DNA of 64,000 bases, from the NCBI GenBank assembly GCA_036824265.1, contig DAITAL010000002.1, forward strand, positions 41,244-105,243, read 5' to 3'. The position numbers and the translations under genes are program-made. The stretch is from JAAYZB01 sp937958685 (GTDB lineage Bacteria > Bacillota_I > Bacilli_A > Izemoplasmatales > Hujiaoplasmataceae). Under the pieces are notes generated by a model that was not told the DNA's origin, did no database searches, and was given only the letters and a program-made list of their open reading frames with translations. Below are positions 25,469 to 33,537 of this stretch, one piece after another; position 1 is the first letter of the stretch, and each line of letters opens with the position of its first letter.

Positions 25469-26965
25469 ATGAAAGCATGTCTTCAAAGAAGTTCCTTGAT
25501 GTTGTTGCTGCTGCTAATGTCTGCATTTTTTGGTTGCAATGCCGGCTCCGTGACGACCACCGATGCACAGACCACAACGGCAATTGCCGTGACAACCACT
25601 ACGACGGGAACCACCGCCTCCGATGTCCTGACGACATCAGTTACACCTGTGACAACCACTACGACGGGAAACACCGCCTCCGATGTCCTGACGACATCAG
25701 TTACACCCGTGACAACCATCACCGATGCACCGACCTCTAATGTTGATTCCACTTCGGAATTCGTCGAGAAGTTCAATCTGGTGTTGGTAAAAGTTGAGCA
25801 CTTGATCATTGAGATGACGGGGATAAACCCAGAGGATTTACGTGATTACCCACGGGATTCACTCAAACAGTTGTCGGAGTTTGATCCTGGTTCAGTTTAT
25901 TATCCCGAAGATTTTCTGGAAATGTACAACCCACAAACGATGACGATTACCGCGGTCCAATCCCTGGATTTCATCTTTGAAATATGGTTCCTGCTGGAAA
26001 AGTTGGAGCAAGTGATTGACTTTGATGATTTGATTTTGGGAGAGGAACAAATCATCGAACCAGAGGGATTCGGGACCATGACGGCAACCTTCACCATTAC
26101 CTTCGATGGTCAATTACTGATGTGTTTTGTCAGAGGAATAGAGAATATATACTTGAAGGCTGGATTTGATGAATCGGGGTTGTTTCATTCAGCGTGGCTT
26201 AATTATGCCGTAGAAGAAGGCAGCCAAGCAGGATTCACATACAACTACAACGAATTCTTGGAGGGCGTGCACTACATCATCATCAACTCGCTTGAGGGCG
26301 ATTGGATCGCGTATGCGTATTATGATTTTCTCCACGGCCGGCAAAAGGGATATGAGATGCGCAACGGCACAGAGAATATCACGTTTTATCTGTTGGAGAA
26401 TAACACGGTCTTCCATTTCCAGTTTGTTGATGGATTGCTTGACGGCAGGATATTGAATTTTCTGAGCGAACATAGCATTGTCATATACTATGAGGAAGGC
26501 TATGGTGATTATGTTCCCTCCGGATTTGTGCGACTTCGCTGGCAGATGTTGGAAGCCACTGGATGGGACTATGTGGTCGCAAAAAACATGGAGCGGGGAC
26601 ACCTTCATCCCATTACCGAGGGAGACGGGATCTATGTCGATGACCAGAATCTGTTTGTTTTCGGCCAAGACCAATTGAATGTCGATCTGTCTCTAAGCGC
26701 AAACGTAACCTTGTCAAAGTTGTATAGCAAAGCACTGTTGACAGACGAAATCCTGAATCTGTCCGCCTATGGGTTGACCTTGTCGATCCCAGAGCTTACG
26801 CTTGATCTCGTTGATCAGACCTTTGCGTTGGGGTTACAGATGATTGATGAGGGCATCGTCTTCAACAACGTTGATTTTCGATCGGAGACCATCAGGGAAG
26901 ATGTCCTTGCGCTATTGGATCCCGACATCTTTCACACGGTTTTTACTGGTTCAACAGGAGAATGA
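25469..26965 (+). CDS. Unknown lipoprotein with a Thr-rich repeated linker
   Basis: 498 residues from ATG 25469 (ribosome site GGGAGTGAG). A short basic N-terminus, a Leu-rich core and AFFGC give a lipoprotein signal with the acylated Cys at 23. Residues about 27-90 are a Thr-rich linker containing two near-identical 20-residue repeats (VTTTTTGTTASDVLTTSVTP type) encoded by a 60-base direct repeat. The body is acidic and rich in aromatic residues, with Gly/Tyr-Glu patterns, and has no motif I recognise. Base composition and codons are AT-richer than the flanks. It has its own promoter and terminator. Likely surface-anchored; function unknown. Confidence 0.8.
   Translation: MKACLQRSSLMLLLLLMSAFFGCNAGSVTTTDAQTTTAIAVTTTTTGTTASDVLTTSVTPVTTTTTGNTASDVLTTSVTPVTTITDAPTSNVDSTSEFVEKFNLVLVKVEHLIIEMTGINPEDLRDYPRDSLKQLSEFDPGSVYYPEDFLEMYNPQTMTITAVQSLDFIFEIWFLLEKLEQVIDFDDLILGEEQIIEPEGFGTMTATFTITFDGQLLMCFVRGIENIYLKAGFDESGLFHSAWLNYAVEEGSQAGFTYNYNEFLEGVHYIIINSLEGDWIAYAYYDFLHGRQKGYEMRNGTENITFYLLENNTVFHFQFVDGLLDGRILNFLSEHSIVIYYEEGYGDYVPSGFVRLRWQMLEATGWDYVVAKNMERGHLHPITEGDGIYVDDQNLFVFGQDQLNVDLSLSANVTLSKLYSKALLTDEILNLSAYGLTLSIPELTLDLVDQTFALGLQMIDEGIVFNNVDFRSETIREDVLALLDPDIFHTVFTGSTGE
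25586..25723 (+). repeat. 60-base tandem repeat in the lipoprotein linker
   Basis: Units at 25586-25645 and 25646-25705 differ at very few positions; a third partial unit begins at 25706. The repeat is a multiple of three, so copy-number change would lengthen or shorten the linker without breaking the frame. Confidence 0.9.
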
Positions 26966-27009
26966 TTTCATCTGGGTAAGAAATCTTCACGAAGATTGGT
27001 GATAATCTC

Positions 27010-27047
27010 AAAGCCCAATTCATGACATTGACCTGAATTGGGCTTTT
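27010..27047 (+). terminator. Terminator of the lipoprotein gene
   Basis: AAAGCCCAATTCA (27010-27022) pairs perfectly with TGAATTGGGCTTT (27034-27046). Confidence 0.9.
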
Positions 27048-27075
27048 GTATCGAAACAGGGAATTGACACGGATC

Positions 27076-27143
27076 TCGCGCCACCCGACGCCCAAACTTG
27101 CACCGGCTGGGGGACTCTGCCTCATGTGGATGTGCAATACTAA
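27076..27143 (+). pseudogene. Decayed remnant of a second truA 3' end
   Basis: The frame at 27076 reads SRHPTPKLAPAGGLCL, matching the intact TruA end SRRSTRKLAPAGGLYL at 12 of 16 positions with the same spacing. Most base differences fall in third codon positions. Immediately after, a one-base slip restores GTG GAT GTG CAA TAC TAA (VDVQY-stop), a typical TruA C-terminus. There is no start or ribosome site. The remnant sits beyond the lipoprotein gene and just before the terminator shared with the metal transporter. Confidence 0.75.
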
Positions 27144-27172
27144 AAAAAAGCCCGATCGCTCGGGCTTTGTTT
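27143..27172. terminator. Bidirectional terminator between the truA remnant and the metal permease gene
   Basis: AAAGCCCGA / TCGGGCTTT stem (27147-27155 and 27160-27168) flanked by A residues on the left and T-rich sequence on the right, so it can act on both strands. The permease stop codon (27173-27171) lies at its edge. Confidence 0.85.
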
Positions 27173-28049
27173 ATTGTTTGGGACGATTCAGCTTGAAGGC
27201 CTGCCGTTTCCTGACCAGTTGCTTGACCACCGAGACGACGAGCAGGATGAAGATGTTGATCGAAACGATCGCCGCGCCGCTCGGAATCTTGAGCGAATAG
27301 GCGAGCCAGAGGCCGAAAAAGACGGACAACTCGGAAAAGACAACGGCGATGATGAACGTCGACTTGAAGCTCCACCCGAGCTTCATGCCGGCCGCCACCG
27401 GGATGATCATCATCGAAGAGATGAGCAAGACGCCGGCGCTCTCGAGCATGACCGAGACCACGACCGACAGCGTCACCATGAAGATGATCTGAAAGTAATT
27501 GACGTTGATGCCGAGGAACTTGGCGCTGGTCTCATCGAAACTCACCGCGATGATCTGCCTGCCAAAGAGAATGAAGAGCAGACCGACGAGCGCCGCGGTG
27601 ATGATGATGGCGTAGAGATAGTAGTTGTTCACGGTCAGGATCGACCCGAACAGATAGGTGTAGATCGAACCCGTGGCCTTGGCCCGGGAAAAGAAGATCG
27701 CGCTGAGGGCGGTGCCCAAACTGATGACGATGACCATCGAGATCTCCTTGTAGTTCTTGTAGGAACGCCGGAAAAGTTCAATCAAAAGCCCACCGATCAC
27801 GGAAAAGAAAATACCCAGGAACAAAGGCTCGCTCGAGATGAACTTGATTCCCAGGGACGTGAGCAGCAAACTGGCGGAAATACCCACCAGCGCGAAGTGG
27901 CCGAGCGTGTCGGCGATGAACGACAGGCGTCTGACGACGACGACGCTGCCGATCAGGGGCGCGAGCACGCCGATGATCAATCCGGCGATCAGCGCCCGGA
28001 GCATGAATTCGTAATTGAACAGGTCGGAGAAAAATGACAGGAAGATCAT
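27171..28049 (-). CDS. Zinc/manganese-type ABC transporter permease
   Basis: 292 residues with about eight hydrophobic spans. ABC-3 family features include APLIGSVVVVRRLSFIADTLGHFALVGI near the N-terminus (landmark, about residues 30-58) and the SAGVLLISSMMIIPVAAG segment. Family members (ZnuB, MntB, TroC/D) import divalent metals. Transcribed with the upstream ATPase, overlapping it by four bases (ATGA-type). No binding protein is adjacent. The metal cannot be decided from sequence. Confidence 0.88.
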   Translation of the reverse strand: MIFLSFFSDLFNYEFMLRALIAGLIIGVLAPLIGSVVVVRRLSFIADTLGHFALVGISASLLLTSLGIKFISSEPLFLGIFFSVIGGLLIELFRRSYKNYKEISMVIVISLGTALSAIFFSRAKATGSIYTYLFGSILTVNNYYLYAIIITAALVGLLFILFGRQIIAVSFDETSAKFLGINVNYFQIIFMVTLSVVVSVMLESAGVLLISSMMIIPVAAGMKLGWSFKSTFIIAVVFSELSVFFGLWLAYSLKIPSGAAIVSINIFILLVVSVVKQLVRKRQAFKLNRPKQ

Positions 28050-28714
28050 GGTGTGACCTCCTGAGCAGGTTTTTCACGGGCTTGGAAGGTGAATGTGAAG
28101 TCCTGATACATCGAAAGGATATGCGAGTAGTTCATGTTTTCGAGCGAGTCGTTATGGGTGATCAGGATGATCGTGATGCCCAGCTTGTTCAGTTCGTTAA
28201 CGGTCTTGTAAAAGTACTGGGTGTTCAGCTTGTCGATCGAGGCGGTCGGTTCGTCCAGGATCAGGATCGACGGATCATTGAGCATCGACCTGGCGATGAA
28301 CACGCGTTGCAGCTGACCGCCGGAGAGGTTGTTGATGTTCTCATTGACAATCTCGAGGATGCCGAGTTGATCCAGAAGTTTCAGTCGTTTGCTCTGGTTT
28401 TTGCCCTTGAGGCTGTATACGGAAAGAAACTCATCGACGGTGATGGGATATTCATAATTGAAATCTTCGAATTTTTGGCTGACGTACCCGAAGTTGGTCC
28501 AGCCCTTGTAGTTGATGATGTCCTGATGATCGTAGAAAATCATTCCGGCCTTGACCGGGTTGATGCCGAGCAGGCACTTGATCAGCGTGGTCTTGCCCGA
28601 ACCGTTCTTGCCCCGGATGACAAGATAGTCTCCGGAGGCGACGGAAAGGGAGAGATTCTGGATCACCGTCTTGTGTCCGTAGGCGAAAGAAAGATTGTGA
28701 ATATCGATGTGCAT
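28046..28714 (-). CDS. Zinc/manganese-type ABC transporter ATPase
   Basis: 222 residues. Walker A RGKNGSGKTTLIKCLLG, NLSGGQLQRVFIARSM signature, Walker B ILILDEPTASID and the H-loop ITHND are intact. The FGYVSQKFEDFNYEYPITV segment resembles ZnuC/MntA-type proteins. Start ATG 28714 has GGGTGATC before it. First gene of the two-gene minus-strand operon. Confidence 0.88.
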   Translation of the reverse strand: MHIDIHNLSFAYGHKTVIQNLSLSVASGDYLVIRGKNGSGKTTLIKCLLGINPVKAGMIFYDHQDIINYKGWTNFGYVSQKFEDFNYEYPITVDEFLSVYSLKGKNQSKRLKLLDQLGILEIVNENINNLSGGQLQRVFIARSMLNDPSILILDEPTASIDKLNTQYFYKTVNELNKLGITIILITHNDSLENMNYSHILSMYQDFTFTFQAREKPAQEVTP

Positions 28715-28737
28715 GAGATCACCCGGCCTTACACCAA

Positions 28738-28743
28738 TTGTAA
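28738..28743 (-). promoter_or_regulatory. -10 box of the metal transporter operon
   Basis: Minus-strand TACAAT (28743-28738) preceded by a TGT; the -35 (TTTATT) is weak. No convincing Zur, Fur or MntR palindrome overlaps it. Confidence 0.4.
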
Positions 28744-28826
28744 CACATCGCCGGTGATTAATAAAAGATTTTGTTCAAAAAACCGCCGGTCTATGAGATA
28801 ATATAAAAGTAAAGCGGGTGGATATG

Positions 28827-29465
28827 ATGAAAGGTCGTTTTATCTCTTTTGAGGGAACCGAAGGCTCCGGAAAGACGTCCGTGATCAGAAAAATCAGAGA
28901 GCATTACGAAGCTTTGGGTTTCGTTGTCATGATCACCAGGGAACCCGGCGGCATCAGGATTTCCGAGAAGATCCGCGACATCCTGCTCAGCCGCGAGCAC
29001 ACGGAAATGGACGCCAGGACGGAAGCGCTCCTGTTTGCGGCCTCTAGGCGGCAGCATCTGATCGAAAAGATCGTGCCGGCGCTCAACCGGGGCGAGATGG
29101 TCCTATGCGACCGCTTCGTCGACAGCAGCCTCGTCTACCAGGGTTTGGCCCGCGACCTGGGGTTTGCGGAAGTCATGGGCATCAACCAGTTCGCGATCGA
29201 GAATCATTTTCCCGATCTCACCCTGTTCATCGATGTCAGGCCCGAAGTCGGCCTTGAACGCGTGTTCCAGACGCCGGGCCGGGAAGTCAATCGGCTCGAT
29301 CTCGAACAGCGGGACTTCCATAACCGCATCTATGACGGCTATCTCCGGCTGTGCGCGCTGTATCCAAAGCGGATCCGCCGCATCCCCGGCGAAGACGAGA
29401 TCGCGATCGTCGCCCAACGCTGCATTGCGGAAATCGATGAGCTCACCCGGGGCGATCAGGCATGA
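28827..29465 (+). CDS. tmk: Thymidylate kinase
   Basis: 212 residues from ATG 28827 (GGGTGG six bases upstream; ATG 28824 and GTG 28818 are alternatives). Phosphorylates dTMP to dTDP. P-loop FEGTEGSGKTSV, the EPGG motif and DRFVDSSLVYQG are intact. Stop overlaps the holB start (ATGA). A GATAATAT at 28798-28805 probably serves as -10. Confidence 0.96.
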   Translation: MKGRFISFEGTEGSGKTSVIRKIREHYEALGFVVMITREPGGIRISEKIRDILLSREHTEMDARTEALLFAASRRQHLIEKIVPALNRGEMVLCDRFVDSSLVYQGLARDLGFAEVMGINQFAIENHFPDLTLFIDVRPEVGLERVFQTPGREVNRLDLEQRDFHNRIYDGYLRLCALYPKRIRRIPGEDEIAIVAQRCIAEIDELTRGDQA

Positions 29466-30496
29466 GGATCTTCACCTGGAACAGTCTTGAAGAATATCAA
29501 CCCGTCGCCGCGCGGATGCTTTTGAACGGTCTCAGGCAGAAGATGGTTTCCCATTCCTACATTTTGGAGGGACCGCGGGGCACGAAACGCGTCGACGCCG
29601 CGATCCTGTTCGCCAAAACGATGCTTTGCCAAAAACGCGACGAAGCTTTCAATCCCTGCGGCGAATGCCACAACTGCATCCGTATCGACAAACTCACGCA
29701 TCCGAACGTCTTCTATGTCGGCGCGGCCGGCGAATGGATCCGGAAAAGACAGATCAAGGACCTGTTGCAGGAATTTTCCCGGGCCTCGGTGGAACCGGGT
29801 CCGCGGATCTATATCATCGATGAGGCGGAAAAACTCAACCAGGAAGCCGGCAACACGCTTCTGAAGACGATGGAAGAGCCGGGGAACGAGATCTATCAGA
29901 TCATGCTCACCACGCAACTCAGCGGCATGCTCAAGACGATCGTCTCCCGGGCGCAGATCCTGCATTTCAAACCGATCGACAAGAAGAAGATCAAACAGGA
30001 TCTGCTTTTGATCGAAACACCGCCGCGCCTCGCCAGCGCGATCGCCGAATACACCTTCAACACCGACGCGGCGATCAGGATGGCTCAGGACACGCAGATC
30101 GGGGCGATCGTCGATCTTGCCCTGGATATCTACCATAACCTGCTCAAGCGCGAACACTCGATCATCCTGCTCTTCAAGGATGCCCGCGAACTCGTGATGG
30201 CCACGGCGGAAACCACCGATTTTTTCCTGACGGTCATGATCCTGTTCATGAAGGATCTGCTCAACCAGAAGCTCCGCTACGAGGACTTGATCGTCTTCGA
30301 TTCCGAGCGGCTGGCAATCGAGAAACTGGCCGACCGGACGCCGCAGAAACTCATCGAGGAGCAACTCGGGCTGATGCTCGGACTGAAAGCGAAACTGAAA
30401 TACAATATCAACAGCAATCTGGCATTCGACAAGATGCTGGCCTGCTTGGAAAGAGGAATCGTTCATGGATTATCTTGTAGTGCCGATCCAGTTTAG
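29462..30496 (+). CDS. holB: DNA polymerase III delta-prime subunit
   Basis: 344 residues. Clamp-loader stator. The N-terminal AAA+ domain has a degenerate P-loop (GPRGTKR, lacking the GK[ST] end), a four-cysteine zinc module (CQKRDEAFNPCGECHNC, about residues 58-74) and YIIDEAEKLNQEAGNTLLKTMEEP. The usual SRC sensor is SRAQ here, as expected for a non-hydrolysing subunit. The C-terminal end overlaps the start of ricT. Confidence 0.93.
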   Translation: MRIFTWNSLEEYQPVAARMLLNGLRQKMVSHSYILEGPRGTKRVDAAILFAKTMLCQKRDEAFNPCGECHNCIRIDKLTHPNVFYVGAAGEWIRKRQIKDLLQEFSRASVEPGPRIYIIDEAEKLNQEAGNTLLKTMEEPGNEIYQIMLTTQLSGMLKTIVSRAQILHFKPIDKKKIKQDLLLIETPPRLASAIAEYTFNTDAAIRMAQDTQIGAIVDLALDIYHNLLKREHSIILLFKDARELVMATAETTDFFLTVMILFMKDLLNQKLRYEDLIVFDSERLAIEKLADRTPQKLIEEQLGLMLGLKAKLKYNINSNLAFDKMLACLERGIVHGLSCSADPV

Positions 30497-31325
30497 CCGA
30501 CTGGGCAAGAAATACTATTTCTCCGCCGAGGGCAAAACCGTCAAGGCGGGTGACATGGTCGTCGTGGAAACCATCAGGGGCATCGAAGTCGGCTATGCGG
30601 CGGAAAACCCCAAACTCATCAGGGACTCCGAAGTCGTATCGCCCCTGAAACCGATCATCCGCGTCGCGACTGAACAAGATCAGATCGCGCAAAGTGAAAA
30701 CGAGGCGATGGAACCGATCGTCCTGCGGAAAACCGCCGAACTGGTCCGGCGCCATCAATTGGAAATGAAGCTTCTGAATGCCGAATTCACTTTGGACAAG
30801 CTGAAACTGATCATCTATTTCACCGCCGAGGGCCGGGTCGACTTTCGCGAACTCGTCAAGGATCTGGCCAACGAATTCCATGTCCGGATCGAACTCAGGC
30901 AGGTCGGAGCCCGCGACGGCGCCAAGGTTTTGGGCGGGATCGGCCCCTGCGGCCTGATCACCTGCTGTTCGTCGTTTCTCGGCGAATTCGAACCTGTCTC
31001 GATCAAGATGGCGAAGAACCAGAACCTTTCGCTCAACCCGAGCAACATCTCCGGGTTGTGCGGCAAACTGCTCTGCTGCATCCATTATGAGGATGAGAAT
31101 TACCGGGAGTTCCGCAAACGGATGCCGAAGATCGACTCCTATGTCAACACCCCCGACGGCCGCGGCAGGGTGACCCAGGTCAATTTCGTCACCCTCACAG
31201 CCAAGATCGAGCTCGAGGAAGGCAAAGCCGGGTTCTATCATGTCTCCAAACTGAGTTTTCGCGAAAAGGCGATCGAAGAGGACATCGACAACGGCATTGA
31301 CGACTTCAAGGCGCTCGAGGGCTGA
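30465..31325 (+). CDS. ricT: PSP1-domain protein RicT (YaaT)
   Basis: 286 residues. In B. subtilis RicT works with RicA and RicF in an Fe-S complex that supports RNase Y-dependent mRNA processing. The cysteine clusters GPCGLITCCSSFLG and GLCGKLLCC (about residues 160-205) that characterise the family are present. It starts inside holB with AAAGAGG as ribosome site, as in the Bacillus tmk-holB-yaaT order. Confidence 0.93.
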   Translation: MDYLVVPIQFSRLGKKYYFSAEGKTVKAGDMVVVETIRGIEVGYAAENPKLIRDSEVVSPLKPIIRVATEQDQIAQSENEAMEPIVLRKTAELVRRHQLEMKLLNAEFTLDKLKLIIYFTAEGRVDFRELVKDLANEFHVRIELRQVGARDGAKVLGGIGPCGLITCCSSFLGEFEPVSIKMAKNQNLSLNPSNISGLCGKLLCCIHYEDENYREFRKRMPKIDSYVNTPDGRGRVTQVNFVTLTAKIELEEGKAGFYHVSKLSFREKAIEEDIDNGIDDFKALEG

Positions 31326-31330
31326 TTCCC

Positions 31331-32110
31331 TTGGCGGCGACAGCATATCCCGAACTCGTTCATGACCTACTGGGGCACGAGGGTCTGAAAATCATCCAGC
31401 GAGAGGATTTGTTCCGTTTGTCCCTGGATGCCGCCCTGCTCGCCGCTTTTGTCCGGATCAATCCGCGGACGCGGGCGATCATCGATCTCGGCAGCGGGCT
31501 CGGACCGCTCCCCTTGCTTTTGTCCTGCAAAACCAAGGCCAAAATCACCGGCATCGAAATCAACCCGGATCTTTGCGACCTCGCGAGAAAAAGCGTGGCG
31601 CTGAACCAACTCACAGAGCAGATCGCGATCATCCAGGACGACATTCGTGTCGTCCATTCTCGTTTCGCGCCGGCCTCATTCGACATCGTCGTCACGAATC
31701 CGCCTTTCTTCCGGCTTCATGATGGTTTCCGCCGACAAGCGGCCTCCGCCGTGATCGCCGCCAGGCATGAGACCTCGATCGACTTCCCGACGATCGCCCA
31801 GCAGGCGAAACGGCTTTTGAAACTTGGTGGCCTCTTCGTTTTCATCCAGCGCGCCGGCCGCCTGGAAGAACTCGTCCAGCATCTTGAAAAGACCGCTTTC
31901 GCCATCAAAAGGATCCGCTATGTCCATGCGAAACCGGACCGGCCGGCACTCCTCATGCTTGTGGAAGCCGCCGCCGGCGGCAAGCGGAGCGGACTCCGGA
32001 TCGAGCCGCCGCTCTTCGTCCACAAGCCAAGCGGCGAATATACCGAAGAGGCTCTGAACATCTTCAACGACAAGGCTGGTGAATATCTTGAAACGACATC
32101 GGAATTATGA
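31331..32110 (+). CDS. tRNA1(Val) (adenine-N6)-methyltransferase-like protein (YabB/TrmN6)
   Basis: 259 residues from a TTG at 31331, the only start that fits the family N-terminus. Class I SAM methyltransferase: motif I DLGSGLGPLPLL and the catalytic NPPF motif for an exocyclic adenine amine. It occupies the yabB position between ricT and rsmI. Its end overlaps rsmI by about 30 bases. Confidence 0.88.
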   Translation: MAATAYPELVHDLLGHEGLKIIQREDLFRLSLDAALLAAFVRINPRTRAIIDLGSGLGPLPLLLSCKTKAKITGIEINPDLCDLARKSVALNQLTEQIAIIQDDIRVVHSRFAPASFDIVVTNPPFFRLHDGFRRQAASAVIAARHETSIDFPTIAQQAKRLLKLGGLFVFIQRAGRLEELVQHLEKTAFAIKRIRYVHAKPDRPALLMLVEAAAGGKRSGLRIEPPLFVHKPSGEYTEEALNIFNDKAGEYLETTSEL

Positions 32111-32936
32111 CAATGACAGGCCGACTCTGTATCTGATTTCCACACCGATCGGCAATCTCGAGGACATCACGATGCGGGCGTTGAAGACGCTCGCAAGCGT
32201 GGACGTCATCTTCGCGGAAGACACGAGGGTAACAAAGAAACTGCTTGGCCATTACCAGATCGACAAGCCTTTGAGGAGTTTCCACGAGCACAATCGCGAT
32301 GATGCGGAAATCGCCGTCTTGGGCCATTTGGCAAACCATGAGGATGTTGGTTTGATCAGTGACGCCGGCATGCCGCTTCTGAGTGATCCCGGAGCCGGGC
32401 TCGTCCAGAAGTGTCTGGATCTCGACATCAACGTCGTCTGTCTGCCGGGACCAAGCGCCGGCATCACCGGGCTCCTGATGTCGGGTCTGACACCGATCCC
32501 CCATTTGTTCCACGGATTCCTTGATGCGAAGCCAAAAAGAAGAACAGCCCAACTGGAGGGCCTGCGCTACCGCGAGGAAACCCTTGTCTTTTATGAGGCT
32601 CCTCATCGGATCATTGAATTGATGAACGACATCCAAACAGTGATGGGCGACCGTGAAGTCGTCCTCGTCCGGGAAATCTCGAAAAAATTCGAGGAGGTCA
32701 TCCGCGGGACCGCCGGGGAGCTGGCCGCGATCGAACCGCCCAAAGGTGAATTCGTCGTGGTCGTCGCCGGCTATCGGAAAGACAAGTCGGAAACAGGCGA
32801 GCTTGATATCGTCAAGGCCGTCACCGACTTCGTCGCCGGTGGTCTGACGAAAACGGAGGCCATGAAAAAGGTCGCCGCGCTCACCGGCATCCCAAAAAAC
32901 AAAATCTATGGCGAATACTTGGAAAAGACGAAATAA
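32079..32936 (+). CDS. rsmI: 16S rRNA 2'-O-ribose C1402 methyltransferase
   Basis: 285 residues. TLYLISTPIGNLEDITMRAL, FAEDTRVTKKLL, SDAGMPLLSDPGAGLV and GPSA segments are the RsmI signature. Methylates C1402 in the 16S decoding centre. GTG 32079 is used here; TTG 32088, with GGTGA five bases before it, is an equally plausible start. Nested in the end of the preceding methyltransferase gene. Confidence 0.95.
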   Translation: MNILKRHRNYDNDRPTLYLISTPIGNLEDITMRALKTLASVDVIFAEDTRVTKKLLGHYQIDKPLRSFHEHNRDDAEIAVLGHLANHEDVGLISDAGMPLLSDPGAGLVQKCLDLDINVVCLPGPSAGITGLLMSGLTPIPHLFHGFLDAKPKRRTAQLEGLRYREETLVFYEAPHRIIELMNDIQTVMGDREVVLVREISKKFEEVIRGTAGELAAIEPPKGEFVVVVAGYRKDKSETGELDIVKAVTDFVAGGLTKTEAMKKVAALTGIPKNKIYGEYLEKTK

Positions 32937-32948
32937 TAATGATATAAT
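32919..32948 (+). promoter_or_regulatory. Promoter of the DJ-1 family gene
   Basis: TTGGAA (32919-32924), an 18-base spacer and TATAAT (32943-32948), beginning inside the end of rsmI. Confidence 0.6.
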
Positions 32949-32975
32949 CATTCTATCGACAAAGGAGGGATGAAC

Positions 32976-33527
32976 ATGAAGTTTGCTTGCTTGCTGGCCG
33001 ACGGCTTTGAGGACATCGAAGCACTCGGAACGACGGCGCTGTTGCGCCGGGCGGGAATCGGCGTCGATTTCGTCAGCGTCTTTGCAAAGCCGACGATCAG
33101 GGGCTCTTTTGGCACCGAGGTGACGGCAGACGTCATGATGCCCAAACTGAAGGTTGCCGACTATGACGGCTTGTTTGTCCCGGGCGGCCGGGCCTCGTTC
33201 ACGCTCAGGGAGACCGCCAGCGTCCTTGAAGTCGTCAGAGCTTTCCACAAGGCGAACAAATACCTGATGGCGATTTGCGCCGGACCGACGATCCTGGCGG
33301 CCGCCGGCGTGATGTCGGGTCGCAAATACGTGTGTTTTCCCGGTACCGAGTCCGATATGAGGGATGCGGTCTATGTGCCGCAGATGGCGGTGACCGACGA
33401 TACGATCATCACCGCGATCGGCGCCGGCGCCGTCTACGAATTTGCCTTGGCGATCATCAAGGTCGCACTCGGCGAAGCCAAGGCCAAAGACCTTGCCAAG
33501 CGCATCTTATACAGGGAGTTCGAATAG
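32976..33527 (+). CDS. DJ-1/PfpI family protein
   Basis: 183 residues from ATG 32976; AAAGGAGG at 32961-32968 abuts an earlier ATG (32970), so the later one is preferred. FACLLADGFEDIEA provides the conserved Glu, and AICAGPT the nucleophilic cysteine at the elbow. DJ-1/YajL proteins are variously described as glyoxalase III, protein/nucleotide deglycases or chaperones; the exact activity is not determinable. It lies directly upstream of metG (10 bases), so probably cotranscribed. Confidence 0.9.
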   Translation: MKFACLLADGFEDIEALGTTALLRRAGIGVDFVSVFAKPTIRGSFGTEVTADVMMPKLKVADYDGLFVPGGRASFTLRETASVLEVVRAFHKANKYLMAICAGPTILAAAGVMSGRKYVCFPGTESDMRDAVYVPQMAVTDDTIITAIGAGAVYEFALAIIKVALGEAKAKDLAKRILYREFE

Positions 33528-33537
33528 GGGACCGCGG

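Noticed and set aside
25586..25723. Direct repeats considered as a CRISPR array
   Set aside because: Units are adjacent with no spacers, are a multiple of three bases and encode a Thr-rich linker.
27076..27300. Open frame running from the truA remnant into the permease region considered as a gene
   Set aside because: No ribosome site; after the TruA-like part it only mirrors the minus-strand permease gene and crosses a terminator.
28715..28826. Zur/Fur/MntR operator in the tmk-metal transporter intergenic region
   Set aside because: No palindrome close to known consensus sequences could be found by eye.
29576..29600. Degenerate P-loop in HolB as a sign of a broken gene
   Set aside because: Delta-prime subunits commonly lack a functional P-loop; the rest of the protein is intact.
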